Positions 10,675 through 24,803 are shown, numbered from the stretch's first letter. The stretch: DNA of 64,000 nt from Anticarsia gemmatalis (GCF_050436995.1 NC_134753.1:10478001-10542000); one strand, 5' to 3'. The notes: generated by a model from the sequence alone, not told the origin. Numbers and translations are program-made.

Positions 10675-11092
10675 TAAGCCGGCCGCATACGTTCGGTTTC
10701 TGAATTAGGTTTCCAGATTCGGAATTCCATAAGGATAGCGCAAACTTCCGACTTTTTTTTACGAACGCATCAAACCGAAAGTAAGGTTATAGAATAATGT
10801 GCGCCCTGTTGAATATGTTTGATGTATGTTTGTTTGTAAGCTTAGCATTCAGGTTCTGTAATCTGAATTCACGATCTGCGGGCTTATCACGTATCTCAGT
10901 TGATAGTTAGTGTATGTCAAATTGATGGTCACTATTCAGCACATTGCTGCTTTGACGTAACGTATAGTTAGTCACTATATTCTAGGGGAGAAAACAATGT
11001 ACAGCATAGTGACTTTCAAATAGTTGTCAACTGAGATACGTGATAGCCCCCTGGAAACCTAATCCAGAAACCAAACGTACGGCCGGCCTTAT
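10675..11092. mobile_element. Foldback MITE, about 418 bp
   Basis: The ends TAAGCCGGCCGCATACGTTC and CGTACGGCCGGCCTTA are inverted, as are the next 20 bp (GAATTAGGTTTCCAG / CTGGAAACCTAATCC). A second inverted pair lies inside (CACGTATCTCAGTTGA near 10890, TCAACTGAGATACGTGA near 11027). Confidence 0.7.
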
Positions 11093-13315
11093 TAATTGAT
11101 AATAATAAAACCTTGACAATATTTGTAGGCATAAACAAAGATACATTGTCAAATTTTGATCAGAATGTTTTTCAAAAAAATTCTGAAATGCCTTTGTATA
11201 TTAACTTCAAAGTAAAGTTACTATCACTGGGTATTTAAAACTATCATTGATAGTCTGATACAAGAAGGTACAATTGAGAATGTGTCAGTTTATGTATATT
11301 TTTGACGCTTATTTTACATCACCCACGCAATTGCATCACGTAAGAGAGAATGGGTCATAATTTTCCCCGCTTTTGTAACATTTTTTACTGATTCTCTGCT
11401 TCTATTGGCCGTAGCGTGATGATAATAATATATAGCCTATAGCCTTTCTTGATAAATTTGCTATCTAACACTGAAATCATTTTTGAAATCGGACCAGCAG
11501 ATCCTGCGATCAGCGCGTTCAAACAAACAAACAAACAAACAAAAAACAAACTCTTCAGCTTTATAATATTAATAGTATAGATTTTATAATAAATTAAATT
11601 AATAACAAAATAAATCAAATCAAGTTTATTTACAATCAACTGTCATATAGTGTTTTGCATAAACAATTACATTACAATCTAAACTGTTCACACCAAATTT
11701 AATTTATTTATAAATTAATTCTGTATTTGTACGAGATTTAACTAACAAATAATTGGAATTGATTATATGACTAGCTAATAGCAATTAATGTATATTTAGT
11801 TAATTATAAATCAGGTATCAAAATATAAACTGATTTTTATGTCATATAAATACTAATGATGATGATTAAAAGTCATACACAGATAAAATCGGCATTGAAT
11901 GTGAACGTAGCAAACCAAAATTATAGAGACGTCGGTATCTCGTCGCAACTTGCGTTATTTAGTCTTTGCCAACCCATGAAGAGAAGGCGCGATTTTTATG
12001 TATATTTGAGCTGATCAAAAGATGTTGGGTCCGATTACTGGGTTGGATGGATTACACCCTGAAATTCGATAACTTGCGCGGCACATAACGATAACTTTAC
12101 TTCGAAGGATTAAAAAAAGTTAGTTCATAGAGGCTTCTTTCTGACAATTCAAAATACCACTAGAATAAAAAAATGTAATAGTAGGTAGTACAGTCTTATA
12201 TAGGTATCTCTTTCAAACATATGTATGTAACAAAAAATAAATACGTCTTTTAACTCTTAACCTTAATTAAAACATAGCAATGTACTCAACGTAGGTATGC
12301 GAAAGGTCATCCCTTGCACAGGTCATCAACCCATCGCCTAAGGGCTAATGGAACTCATTACCTTTAATTGACATTTACGACGTGTCAGGTAGCACCTGAA
12401 GGATCATCTTTACTTAAATTCCATTAAGATCTTGTCTTAATATAGATATGAATAACTCTTCAAAGGACAATTAGAGGAAGAATGAAAACCGAAAGGTGAA
12501 ATTTTGTTTGTTTTTAAGGGATTATAATGAAAAACTTTAAAACTAATTTTATTCTATTTTTTGGGAGCCATTTAAGTGGTATTGGTTTAAATAATAATAA
12601 TGATAGTGCTACACTAATTTTTATTATGGAACTTTTCAAAAAACGGCAAAATAGTCATATTTTTTTCTTGCGGCGAGTATATTGAAGGAATAACTTATCT
12701 ATAAAATAAAAATAATATCAGATTTAATAAACAAAAATTGTTTTCAAAACTTTTGAATTCATACTTTGCATCCATTTTAAAAAATTCTTCATATTTAACT
12801 ACCCACAAGACAACAAATAATCAAAAAATATTTCAAAGCAGCATATTTTTTTTAACGAAAATCATCACATCACCCTCATGGTTCAGCACAAAACGTATCA
12901 AGTAACAAAGTCTACATTATACCTACATACATGTTACATTAGCCCTGTCAGTCTCATATAAAAACGATGCGTAAGAGAAAAACGATGTACTTGTTCAAGC
13001 TAGACACCTTATTATCAAATAAAAGTAGGTGACGACAAACGTACGTGTTTTTCACAGAAAAGTGTCGCTTGTTTTTCGTTGGATTTCTTTCGTGAAATTC
13101 TGTTGTACTCTATATGGAGGTATATGGTAATTGTTTCAAGTTTATTTTATTCAATTGTTATACATACTTAGAATCATGTTTGATTACTTACAGGTATAGG
13201 CAGATACTAAAACACTACTCGCTACGACTTCGCCAAAGTTGTTTTACCTAAAACACATTCGAACAATTTTTATACAAAGCCAAAATACCAGAAGGAATTT
13301 CCTTTACAGTCGGTA
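11093..13315. other. Intergenic, no gene seen
   Basis: Contains the AGCTGACC-type repeat copy at 11315-11585 with its (CAAA)n tract. The rest is AT-rich sequence in which I see no protein-like frame, RNA gene or clear element. Confidence 0.5.
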
Positions 13316-13445
13316 GGTACTATCGAGTAAAGAGAGATTGAAATTTAAAATGTCCTGAAAAATGGTCCCCACGACGCCCGCTAGAGGCACTATTCGAGTT
13401 TTCACATTAAATTTCTCAATAGTTAGCCGGTTGTCAATAGTGGCT
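13316..13445 (+). repeat. Copy of the CGCTAGAGGCGCTGATCA dispersed family
   Basis: Shares the order TATCGAG / TTTAAAATGTCCTG / GACGCCCGCTAGAGGCAC / ATAGTTAGCCGGTTG with copies at 14669-14800 (reverse), 22405-22535, 23640-23745, 31686-31820, 36548-36675, 38293-38400, 44065-44170 (reverse) and 48660-48780. Short, no open frame, class unknown. Confidence 0.55.
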
Positions 13446-13825
13446 TTTTCAATATCGATGCAATCAATTAAATATTAAGAAACTATGTGACAGTATTGAA
13501 AAGCTTACGGTAGAAAGTTGAACTAACTCAAAATAAGTAGAATAGTCTTATTTATTTATTAGTTTACGACTAAACCTAATTTATATTTCGCGGCAGCACC
13601 ATTTATTTACGTACCAACTAAAACTCTCAACATAATTCAGTCCAAATGCGATTAAAACGACAAACATAAAGTTTAATTCTCAAGTGATAAGTGTTATATT
13701 AACTATTAGGGTATCCGGCAAATTGCCCACAATTTATTTAAACATCCGAAATGAAATTAAGAGGGACAATTGGTATGGAACCATTAAGTTAAAAGATTGT
13801 CACAAATCACGGTCGGTCACATTAT

Positions 13826-14262
13826 CACGGTCGGGGAAAAAGTCTTTTCGCATTGTAAAAATCAAAAATCAAAATCAAATCATTTATTCATTTAGGTCAA
13901 GTGCTGACACTTATGATAGTCAATGATACAGAAAGTGAATTTACCGCCAGTTCGGAAGGTAGGGCCAATGAGAAGAGCTGGCAAGAAACTCCTGGCCAAT
14001 TTTTTTTTATCGCCAAATGATTTTAACAATATTTACGCTGGTATAAAACATTGATGATGTAAGTAGCTGCTACCGAACACACTTTGGTCATAACATAAAT
14101 AAAAATTAAATGTATTCGTATGTATAAACTTGTAATTAAATCTGTTTGGCTTCAAGAATCACAAATGAGTACACCAAATATCGAGCTTTTTTGTGTAGAG
14201 AAAAGATTTTATTACAAGTTCATACATACTATAATGCGAAAAGACTTTTTCCCCGACATTTA
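13826..14262. mobile_element. Mariner-like MITE split by a second repeat
   Basis: The left end GGTCGGGGAAAAAGTCTTTT and the right end AAAAGACTTTTTCCCCGAC match the intact element at 24804-25010. Between them, about 13857-14115 is a different dispersed repeat (TTACCGCCAGTTCGGAAGG, GAAGAGCTGGCAAGAAACTC) that inserted into the MITE. Confidence 0.6.
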
Positions 14263-17200
14263 AAACGAAACGGTTGGAAGATTAAGAAGAATGTAAAGAA
14301 TTTAAAATATTCGTTCTGTGAGGTTTTTGTGGTGTCTAGACAAAGAATAACTACTCAGGTACGACACAAGGGAGTAATGAAACGTTGTTGCGCTGTTATT
14401 TTTACGTGGGTTTGTATTTTGTAATTAAATTTATTTTACGACATTCACGAATGGAGAATACCGGATTAAAAACTTACTTGATGTATATACTTTTTATAGC
14501 GGAGCAGAAAATATTTCATAATCTGTCTATTCTAATTGAATCCAAAAAATATGAGTAAATCTTTTTAAAGACTGAGAGTAAGCCTTTGGTTTTGCATTGA
14601 TCTATGTGTCATTGAATGGTCATAAAAATTCAGCCGTAAGAGGTAGCTCGATCCTGCATTACTATAGAATACCGATAAACGTCTAGCTATCGAAAAAAAT
14701 TGTATGACAATCGGTTTAGCACCTCCAGCGGACGTCGTAGAAACTATTTTGGCATTTGGATTTTAAATGTCAAACTCGATACTCGATGGTTCCAATTGTA
14801 AATCATGTTACCGGTGTCCACGTGTTACTATGATTTATACTTATGCGTTGTACCTATTTAATAACAACCAATTTAATTAAATCATTTTACTGTAACGTAA
14901 ATGTAGCCAAATTTTCTCTTAGAAAGGTGACAAAGAAAATATATCCAGAAAACATCTACATTATACTACTATTTATCATCCAAATAAACGAGACAGTCAC
15001 ACATCCGAGCAATTACTTTATTACGATGAAAAACTTTCCCGTAAGTAACAAGTACTAAGGTACCAACATTTCTAAGTAACGCAACACAACTTACAAGTTA
15101 TCTCATTAGCCGGTTGTAATTCAGTAGCTAACGTTGGAAGTAATTGATGGGCGTGGATTAAAAATGTATGTTTTACCACGTGTAACGTAAAACCTTGAAC
15201 TAGAAAAGTGTGCTTAGATAACTTTTGAGTTCGTAATAAGAGTGTAAGTTTGAACTGATTTCTTACAATCATGTATCAATTAATGTCGATAATACTCATA
15301 GAAACGGCCATCCACATCATTAATAATTACAAATCGCAAAGGTTACCTCAGTACCTCAGATTGATAAAAATGGAGCTGTAAACTTTTATTCTCCGCAATG
15401 AACACGGTTTCGACTCTGTAGCATCAATGCTATTTCCAAAATACACGATATAAAACACCACAGCTCGATAGGGCACTGATAAAAAGAAAACCTGCTTTTA
15501 AAGATTAACATGTTTCACGTTTATGCATAGAAATCAGCGCAGAAACGATACAAAGGCTCACTTAATCTCTTAACTTAATATTTAATTTTTCTCTTAAAAA
15601 TTCCACTGATTCAACCTAAGGTTGTTTAAATGTGTCGGCACATAATATCAAGCAACAGGCATTACTTACCTAAAAACAACCAAAACATTCACTCAAAAGC
15701 ATAAAAACAGAAAATAAATAAGGATAAAACAATGTTATTTCATCCATTACACACAAACTTCTACACGTGGAGGAAGTCATACAAATATCAATAAAAAAAA
15801 CAAATAGAAAGTTTCATAACGTTGTGTAAATTATACGATAATTATGTGTTTAAGAATTCTGACGTTGATTTGACAGTTGTCTTTTAAGAATGGAAAAGTA
15901 AATTGTATACTTTTATTATGTAGAGTAAATCAATTCATTACAAATAAACGTATGCGTTCTTCTTTAAATACTTTAAAATTCGAGTATAAGACATACAATA
16001 GATCCTTAATATCAAGCAGGGAGAGGTGAGTGAAAATCACCGCGTTTCGCCATTTACGATACCAATCCCATGTAATAAAAATATTCAAATAAGAAAAGAC
16101 TTGTAAATTGTGGGTGTTTGTTTATTTATTTTTTTTAGTCTCTGTTTATTCCTACGGGAATAGGGCACGATTTTATACATAATAACACTATATTTATTCT
16201 ATTTTTTAGATGCTTTTGTCAAAAAGCATTCTATAATAAGACATTTTCCAAACCAAACTTTAGTCTTTTAGCTTAAATTAAGTTAGAAGTCTCAAATAAG
16301 TTGCGTAAAGTAAACCTTTCTTAGGAATGCCTTATTCTAAATCAAGTTTATTACATGCTATATGTCAGCACAATCAACAGGTACAAGCCTCCCTTATATT
16401 GTTACATCAAAACAAACGTTATTAACCCTAAAACATTGACAACACTGAACAGTCACCCAAATCTCACAAACTCACTTTATTAAATGAAGTAGATTATAAA
16501 TCAACGCGATTCCTTAAACCGTCGCTCGGAGGTCTTCAGAAAACGCGAGGCACATACATTTTGCTTGGAAAGTGGTAATTTAGCGAAATTGAAGGGGCCC
16601 ACATTACACACCCCTGTAGATTCCAATAAATTATGTGTAAATTGTATTGTAAACACCGCCCCTGGGACCGATTTAATAGAATAAAATTTGCATTTCGTTA
16701 TAGAACGAGTGGCGTCTCCGTCATTCGCATGTTAAAGGTATTATCGATGAATGAACGGCGAAATACATCATTTTTTGTAATAGGGTGGGCTTTTTTGTTT
16801 TACGTTTAGGTGTAAAACGTATATCGGTGCTTAGAAACTTATTTTACTGCACAATGTGACTGTTTAACCGCTATTAATGTAGTTACTCATCGAAATTTTG
16901 GAACATTCTTCTTTCTTATAATTGCTACCTTACCTTGCATATGTCTCTATTCCAGAATTGATACGATACTACTAAAGGCACTAAAAAGCGTTAACTGTTG
17001 TGTTATAATAATAAAATATTGAATGACAATTATTGTATACAATATTTATTTTTGCACTTAGGCTTACTTTTCTCCGATACTTAAAGCCGAAATTCAAGAC
17101 ATAAAAAATATATAAGTACGCAGATGCTTACTGTTTCAGTTTATCCAAGTTCAAAATACTTCAGTCAATCTCCAAAATCTAGACTGCAAAGATCGCGTCA

Positions 17201-17700
17201 ACCAATTACCTCAGAAATGTTTATGACTATCTCTAAATAACTGTATAATGACTCGTTTTGTGCAATTTCTCTTGACAATCATAAATAATAACAGCCTCTA
17301 GGACACCCGCGGGACAGCAAATAATGGACATATTATTCAGTACTATTTATTAAATTTTATTGAAATTATTTTTAGTGCCGTGAGTGGAAAATATATTCTC
17401 TGAAAAAACGATTGTACTTTCTGGAATAATCTCATTTTAATTGTATTCATACGATGTATTATAATGATAAGCAAAAATTATCTCTTGCTCAATGTTTACA
17501 CCGAATTTGTGATATCACATTTGGAAACTTTTTCATTTATTTTCTATTATAATTATGGTAAGGAACCCTTCGTGCACGAGTCCGACTCACTCTTAGCCGG
17601 TCTTTTGTTTTTGTTTTGGCAACTGAAAATAATGAAAGACTCAATAAGAGTTGCTAAAGTCGAATAGTGAGACAGCATAATTTAAATAAAAATTGTTAAC
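14263..17700. other. Intergenic, no gene seen
   Basis: One reverse copy of the CGCTAGAGG family at 14669-14800. Otherwise AT-rich sequence without a convincing coding frame. The short open frames here lack partners, splice context or protein-like composition. Confidence 0.5.
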
Positions 17701-17703
17701 TTA

Positions 17704-18129
17704 GGCGCTGTCTCCACGGGCGAGAGAATCGCGACGAGTCCGCCCTTGTATCGTCGGACAATCTCCACGAACGAGCGATAATTCCGCCGCGTATCGTCGC
17801 GAGTCGCCGCGGAATCTCTGCGATTCCGCGGCGACTCGTAACCCGCGTTTTCCTTGTTTAAAAAGCTTCTCGAAACAAGAGGCAACATTGAAAACAAATG
17901 ACGCTGCATTTGACAACGCGCTCGCTGCGCGCTCGTCGCGATCGCGCGGTGGACTCGCTGCTTGTCGCGGCCGACTAGCGACGATGTATTGACGTTTCGC
18001 ACGCTCGTTGACACTCGTAGTATCGCGGCGATATTATCGCCGTGTGGAGACGGTTCCATAGAGAGTGTATAGAAATACGTGGCACGACGATAATATCGCC
18101 GCGATTCTCTCGCTCGTGGAGACAGCGCC
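17704..18129. mobile_element. Harbinger-like MITE, 426 bp
   Basis: The ends GGCGCTGTCTCCACGGGCGA and CTCGTGGAGACAGCGCC are inverted and continue through GAGAATCGCG. TTA lies immediately outside on both sides (17701-17703, 18130-18132), matching the TWA target duplication known for PIF/Harbinger. The interior is GC-rich and self-complementary (CGATAATATCGCCGCG). No transposase frame, so non-autonomous. Confidence 0.75.
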
Positions 18130-18449
18130 TTATAGACATTTTATATCGTCAAAAAAGATTTTTACAGCTGGCCATTTTAAGAGTACTTAAAACTTTATAA
18201 ACCAGACTTATACTCAAAACTTAAAAAAAAGATCATACATCGCCTGTCTAACTTCATTAAAGTAGAAACACACTTGAAACTTAGATGTACAAAAAACGTA
18301 CCTCTCAGCCAAAACTTTAACTTTAGATTAAGGTGAATTTTTAACGTGTAACTTTCAACATAAAACTACTAGACAGATTCAACAATGACCAGTTACTCAT
18401 AATTTATGAGGACTTGACTTATCAGAATAATCCTTAAAGGTTTTAAAAA

Positions 18450-18645
18450 TAACTAGCGGCCTGTCCCGGCTTCGCACGGGTTGACATTTATTTTTTATTG
18501 CATTTAAAATTGCCCATATTATTCAGTGATAATGTAGCATTCAAATGGTGAAAGAATTTTTAAAATCGGTCCGGTACTTATTGAGCTAATTCGCTACAAG
18601 CATACACACATATACCCATTTTGTCCACTTTATAATAATATAGTA
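18450..18645 (+). mobile_element. Dispersed repeat fragment (CTAGCGGCCTGTCCCGGCTTC)
   Basis: Begins ACTAGCGGCCTGTCCCGGCT and includes AAAATCGGTCCGGTACTTAT. Related fragments lie at 41138-41300 and 55067-55255. Likely the non-coding end of a transposon family. Confidence 0.5.
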
Positions 18646-20059
18646 TAGGTAAAGTGATGCGCGCCGTTCTGATCTCTTACGTGTTCAAGAAAAAATCAAA
18701 ATTTTATACAAAATGATCAAGCTAAGAGTTCTAATTCTTCAAATATCTATAAGCAACATTCTATTAATATTAGTTCAGTGGTTTAGGTGTGAACGCGTAA
18801 CATACAGACAAAGAAACATGCTCGATTTTTTAAATTGAATAGTATTATTAGTATAGCTATTGTTAAAGAGAATTAATTTTACTTTTACAAAGAATATTTT
18901 CTTGAATTAAATGGTATTATGTTTTTAAAAGACAATGAGTAATAGGTATATTAGGCTTTGCCTTTGTTGAAATTTAAATTCATTTCTTTAAAAAAATATT
19001 AAATCTTTCACTTAATTTTATAAGTATAAAGAATTGCTACTTATCTCAGACTAGTTTTTCTCAGTTCAATTCAAGACTGATTTTGAAGACCAATTTGATT
19101 ACCTTTGCAATAGTAATATATTACATAGACACTCATAACCTAGTTTTTAAGGTCAATTGCTAGCAAATTTTACTAATTAATATCATTCAAAATAAAATTC
19201 AATCTATTTAATAATAATTTTATTTTCATTGCAATTTGAACTAGATGGATAAGAACTAGACTAGAATGATAAAAAGCCTTTAAAATAAATTAACATGTTT
19301 GTTATAAATATCTGGTGACCTAAAACGTAGTTACATAATTACAAAAAAGGTTTTTACAAAAAAGCACTTTCCAACTTTTCATAACTGTCAAAACATTAGA
19401 CACTAATTTATTGCAGTCACAAAGTAAGAACCTTTAAAAGAACAATTTGAAGTAACTCTCAATTAGAAAGATTTTCCCGATTCCCGAACATAATTAAAAA
19501 GGTCGTTGACCTCACCGCACCCTAACAAATCCGTTCGAAAAACTTTACTCGTAAATCAACAAAAGTAGAGATTATTTTTAAACGTACCTTTAAGTTTTTG
19601 AACCATTTTTTATATTACGAAGTATTTGAAAACCTTTTTGAGATGAAACAATATCTAAGTAAATGTATTATTATAAGAATGCATTAATATTAATTTGATA
19701 AAATACAATACATCAAAAGAAATAAAATAATCATAACTTTGTTAATCTCGTAATGGAAAAATAGTTTTTGAAAAGGTTTCTTTCTATTTATCTTTGAAGT
19801 GGAGAAAATATTAATATGCTTAATAGAATAATAGCTTTGCAGAATAACGAATTTAACCAATTATTACAAACTTGAATAGAAAAGAAAGTACTGAAAATTA
19901 TTTGGGCTCTTTTTCAAGATTTAGTTTGCTAAGAGATTTTTGAAGTAATTTGGTTTTACTTTTTTCATTGCATTGTAAAATTAAATTTTCCATTCCTAAT
20001 GGATATAAGAGTCGATTCTACATAATAATATAATATTAATGGAACCTGGCTGAATAGGG

Positions 20060-20160
20060 TCCAGTTTGATAAGATAATGCTCTCGGTAATGTACCCGACT
20101 GCTAATCATGGGTTCACTGGTTCAATTCCCGGGTCGAGCATAGTGCTATTGGTGTTTCTA
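20060..20160 (+). mobile_element. tRNA-like dispersed repeat
   Basis: GCTCTCGGTAATG, then GGTTCACTGGTTCAATTCCC and GTCGAGCATAGTGCTATTGG. The B-box-like GGTTCAATTCC suggests tRNA ancestry, but the cloverleaf is not intact and it sits in a larger repeat, so I do not call a tRNA gene. Confidence 0.45.
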
Positions 20161-21843
20161 ATTTATATAAGAACGTTGGGTGTGATATTATATATGTAAG
20201 CTTTTAGGGTTACAATTTTACTCAGTTTTAACAAAGATACAAATACCACCGAATTTCGAACGTAATTCTAGAAAGTAAAATATTCTAGAAATAAAATACT
20301 TCAAAAACAACGGCCCGTATATTTTGTTCACGTGTAAACGTACAAGCGGTATTGTTCTAGAAAAATAAAAGCAAAATAAATTGAATATTCGTCCTAATAT
20401 TGTAAGTTTATATGAAAATTATACGTAAGTTAGATGTAGTGAGTAACTTAATATATCACTTGAATAACTAGAATTTTATATAGTTATTTTAGCGACAAAA
20501 TATGCCAGTGTTTTACATAAAGATTTATGAAAGTGAGCTGAGAGAATATAAGCGTTTTACGAGCTTTTCGTGCTACAATTTTCCTCTAAGGTAAAGATAT
20601 ATTTTTAAAAATAATATTAAGTGTTTTTAAAATGGAAGAGTTTGGGATCTTTTTGGCTTGGGATTGTTATAATTAAGTTTTATCATTGATCTTTAAATTC
20701 AAATACCGATTAAAAAAAAATTCAACCCTGAAACGAAAAAAATAATAAAGAAACATTTAGAAGTTACTGAATAGGGTCAAAAATGAAATTCTTCAAAAAG
20801 TTATGGACTCCTTAACTCTTAAATGCTAAAAAAAATTGAGCATATATTATGTAGACTATAAAGTAATGGTTCTGAAAATTATATTGACCAAATAAATAGG
20901 ACATTAAAATTAAGATACATTTTATAAAACACTACATTTTTACATTCCCAACAAGAATAAACTTGAATAAAAACTTACAAAACGTTTCAAAACAACTTAA
21001 CCTAGCGGAAAATCCCTTTCATAGCGAATGACAAAATTTTGCGTATCAAAAGGGTGCTTAAAACACCAGGTGCGAGGCCCTTACATCAGTGGTTGCAAAA
21101 ACTGTTTCCCCCATTATTTAGAATTAGGCAAGCTACACACTTGGGACTGCTTACACGTAATTGGTGGTGTAGGTAAATTTGTAGGTACAAGTCGCGTGCG
21201 GCTAAACGTAGGAAATTAAGAACATTATAATAATATGTTCCGTGTCGTTACAACTCCGTCCATAGGGTATGTTTGTTTTAAACTTTCGGTTGATTGTTCT
21301 GATTTAGTATAGGATAATTTATTTGCTAATTTTCTGCACGATTTACTGGTTCGCGGTTGGTTAAATAATTTGATGTTTGTAATTTAAAATTTTCATAAAA
21401 CAATACCTGCTCTATATTTTTTTCAAATAGGCCTTTTAGAATCAACATGTACTGATACTATGATAATAATTATACTCAGATTATACATATTTTGTTCGTT
21501 GACTTTATAAGAAGACTCAATTTATCGTGTAATTGCCGTTAACTACATTTATCACTGAATATATCTTGCAATAGAGTTGCTGATACATTTTTTTCTCCTA
21601 ATGTACTTGATTTTCACCAACCCATACTTGGCTAGCGTGGTGGACTCAAGGCCTAACCCCTCCGCCATTACAGGAGGAAACCCTTATCAAGCAGTGGGAC
21701 ATCAATGGGTTAAATTTATTATTCTTATTTATAATGTAATTTTGACACTAGACGTTATCACATAACTATACAATAAAAACGATCACACTTATTATTACAA
21801 TTTTCCACTCATGTCAACATATTTCACAATTTTATACAATCAC

Positions 21844-21965
21844 TTACCCCCGGTTTTTGGGTACATTTAGCGGTAGTTTATCTATTCAACAGCGTTTTTT
21901 TTAAGTAGTTTAAACGCTATTGAAAACATAAACTACCGCTAAATGTACTCAAAAACTGGGGGTAA
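21844..21965. mobile_element. Hairpin MITE, 122 bp
   Basis: Nearly the whole element is one inverted repeat: TTACCCCCGGTTTTTGGGTA against its partner at the right end, continuing through CATTTAGCGGTAGTTTAT. The loop is around 21893-21915. Confidence 0.75.
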
Positions 21966-22184
21966 ACCAGCAGAAGGTCTTTAAGTTTACTTCAAAAGCC
22001 AGCATTACAGATATAAACGCCACTAAAAGCCGTCTTGACAAACAGGAAGGGTTCCGAGCATTCGTCGTTAAAACACACTTCACAAACTTTTATGACGAAC
22101 TGAAATACATGGCAGCCTCCCGCCAAGTGGGGACCAAAGATATACAGCTTGTAGATAACGTACTTATATACGGCTTATATTAAG

Positions 22185-22330
22185 GAACAGAGAGTGTACC
22201 TGTGTATTATGCACACACTTGGCCACTATAAACTAAGTAGTGCTGCACAGTTCGCTGGTTTCAATGAAACTGGCCGCCGTAGCCGAAATTGGCCATGACG
22301 ACATCAATATAATTCAACTTAAATGTGAGT
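22185..22330 (+). mobile_element. Dispersed repeat fragment (AAACTGGCCGCCGTAGCC)
   Basis: GCACAGTTCGCTGGTTTCAA, AACTGGCCGCCGTAGCCGAA and GACGACATCAATATAATTCA form a known-looking moth repeat. A degenerate piece follows the SINE near 26845-26880. Confidence 0.45.
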
Positions 22331-23857
22331 GCGTAAAGTTTTTTTTAACGTTAATGTTTAATGATAGTTGTTTATATTAATTTGGAATAAATTGACATAA
22401 GCGAATGTCTACAGTCGATGCTAGCGGGGTTTGTAAATTTGACATTTAAAATGTACTGAACGATTAGTTCCTTTGGCACCCGCTTGGGGCGCTGATCAGG
22501 TTATCATACAAAATTTATCGATAGCTAATAAAATTTCATTAAATAAAAGCCTTTTTCGTTCCCTTTTTTAATGACTGGCTACCTAAGCTGTTAGCTTTTT
22601 CCAAAGTAGACCAATAAATAAATATTCAAGATTGTTCATGTCATTAAAATAAAATGTTCTTTTTCTGAGAGTAATAAATTATCGAATTTGCTCTACAACC
22701 CAGTTATTATTTTATAGTTAAAAAATATTTTAAAGTATTCCTAGTAAAAGCTAATACCAATTCAAAATTGAACACTTCCTTTAAAAGCCGTTTGAAAGAA
22801 ATTGAATCTGCTAAAAGCATGTTTTACTTCATACAAATACCTTTAAGAATAAGAAAGTAAACGGGCAAAGAATACCCACTAGAATTGAACTATAAAATTA
22901 AGTTTTCTCTCAGAAAATTTTCTTTTAACTTCGCTTGATATTGCAGTGGTTAATTTTTAAGTTTCGAGGATCTCGTAGAATACGCCAATAATAATCGGTT
23001 ATTTACTAAAAACGCTTGAGATTTGTATTGCTTGAATAAACATTAATTATTTCTCAAAAAAATAGGTTAACTTCCTAAGTTTCTGGATATCCACGAATAT
23101 TTAAACTAGCTAATGTACACGTCTGCTTTTTTTCATTGAAAATAGCCTCCATCTTGGGACAAGATCTAATGAGTACTCGGCAAAATTTTATTCAATTTAA
23201 TTCAGCCGTATTGAAGTAGTAAAACAAATCACTTTCGCATTTATAATATTATCATAGCTAGAAAACTAAGTATCAACTGGAAATGTTCGCAAAACTTAAT
23301 GAACACTTTAGATTTTTATTTTCATGCGTCTTAAGGTAAAATTTAATACACTTATAAGTTTTATCCAACCGCCGTAGTAGAAAAATAAAGGCAGCAAAAC
23401 TGCACACCATTTCACTCAACTAAGCTTCCCAATGCAAGCGGAAGGCTTACCTCTAGTATCGCTTTTTTATCCTTTTAGTGCTTTATTAGCTTGAAAACCA
23501 TTGGAGAAGACTTGTGTAGCGTGAAACGAAGCCACAATTGAATGCACATCACAGGAACGATGACACAACGCGAGCGTAGAAAGGGCTTAAACGCCACACA
23601 CTTTTTTCTTTACTGTAGCGCGATTTACAACAGTCGGTGCTCTTGATAGATAGTTAAGTAGATAGTAAAATAGTTCTTGCAAAATACGCTAAGGGCGCTG
23701 ATAAGTTTGTCATAGAAGATTTGTAGCTAGGAGATCGTACCACGGACAGTCGTGGGTAATAAATGTATTTATTAGTATAAAATCTGTAGATTTTTGTTAA
23801 TTTCATGGCACATAGCTACATGCAATGAGTTTATTATTAGGATATTTACTTGAAGTA

Positions 23858-23973
23858 CAGTCAGCTTCAAAAGTAACTGATCATACTCAATCTTTTGAAA
23901 CCCTATATACTATATACCCTATAACCCTATATTCAAAAGATTGAGTATGATCAGCTATTTTTGGAGCTGACTG
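23858..23973. mobile_element. Tc1/mariner-type hairpin MITE
   Basis: CAGTCAGCTTCAAAAGTA at the left and TTTTGGAGCTGACTG at the right are inverted, followed by TGATCATACTCAATCTTTTG against its complement. TA flanks both ends (23856-23857, 23974-23975). Confidence 0.75.
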
Positions 23974-24803
23974 TACAAACATGAACTACCAAACAGAGAT
24001 AGCTTTTTGGTACTTTTAGACATTGATTTGGGATTTTTGTGCTAATTATATTTATCACATAAATCCCACATCCCAGTATAAGTACTCTAACGTAATATAT
24101 TATGTATTAATGTTATTAGTTACATTTAGAAGCATTGTAACATAAGAATATACGTATTAGACGCTGCGTAATTAATTTATACTTAAGATATTTTTTATCT
24201 GAAGATCTTATAAAATGCTAATTAAAAATAAAGTGTGTAGGTTTAACCCAGCCTTAGGCTAATTTCATCAAAAAATGTTATAATAAAATATTCAGATCTA
24301 AATTTAGAAGCCTAGCTAAATTAGTACTTAATATATTTAGAAAGCTTGTCCAGTTATAATTAACGAAATTATGTTCATTAAGTCGTGGTTGCCTAATTGG
24401 TTTTTGTGACAAAATTAAAACTATGAAAATGGAACTCAGTTCAATGGTTTTCAGAATTAAAAGCATATTTTTGTAAGGTTAACTATTTTTTATGGAATAT
24501 AAAATAACAATATAGAATATTAATATAGAAAAGACAATAACACTTTGCCGAACTAGGGAATTAAAACCGAGAGCTCGCGATCAGGATTCGCATACTTTAG
24601 GTACAGCAAAGACCTTATAATATGAAGTTTATGAATTACAGTAATCTACTCAACTAAACTTACGCTCTGATTTTCAATAACATACCGTTTTGTAAGAATG
24701 TTAGTTTTTAGCGACAAACATGTATTTTAGAAATGTCTAACGGTCGCCAATTTTCAACCGTCTAAAATACTAAAAGGTCGTACTAGGTCACGATTTTTTA
24801 ATA

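Noticed and set aside
17682..18059. Arg-rich 125-codon reverse-strand frame
   Set aside because: Lies almost wholly in the Harbinger-like MITE and reflects its GC-rich inverted repeats.
21028..21219. 63-codon frame with several Cys and His
   Set aside because: No zinc-finger spacing, isolated in AT-rich DNA, no splice support.
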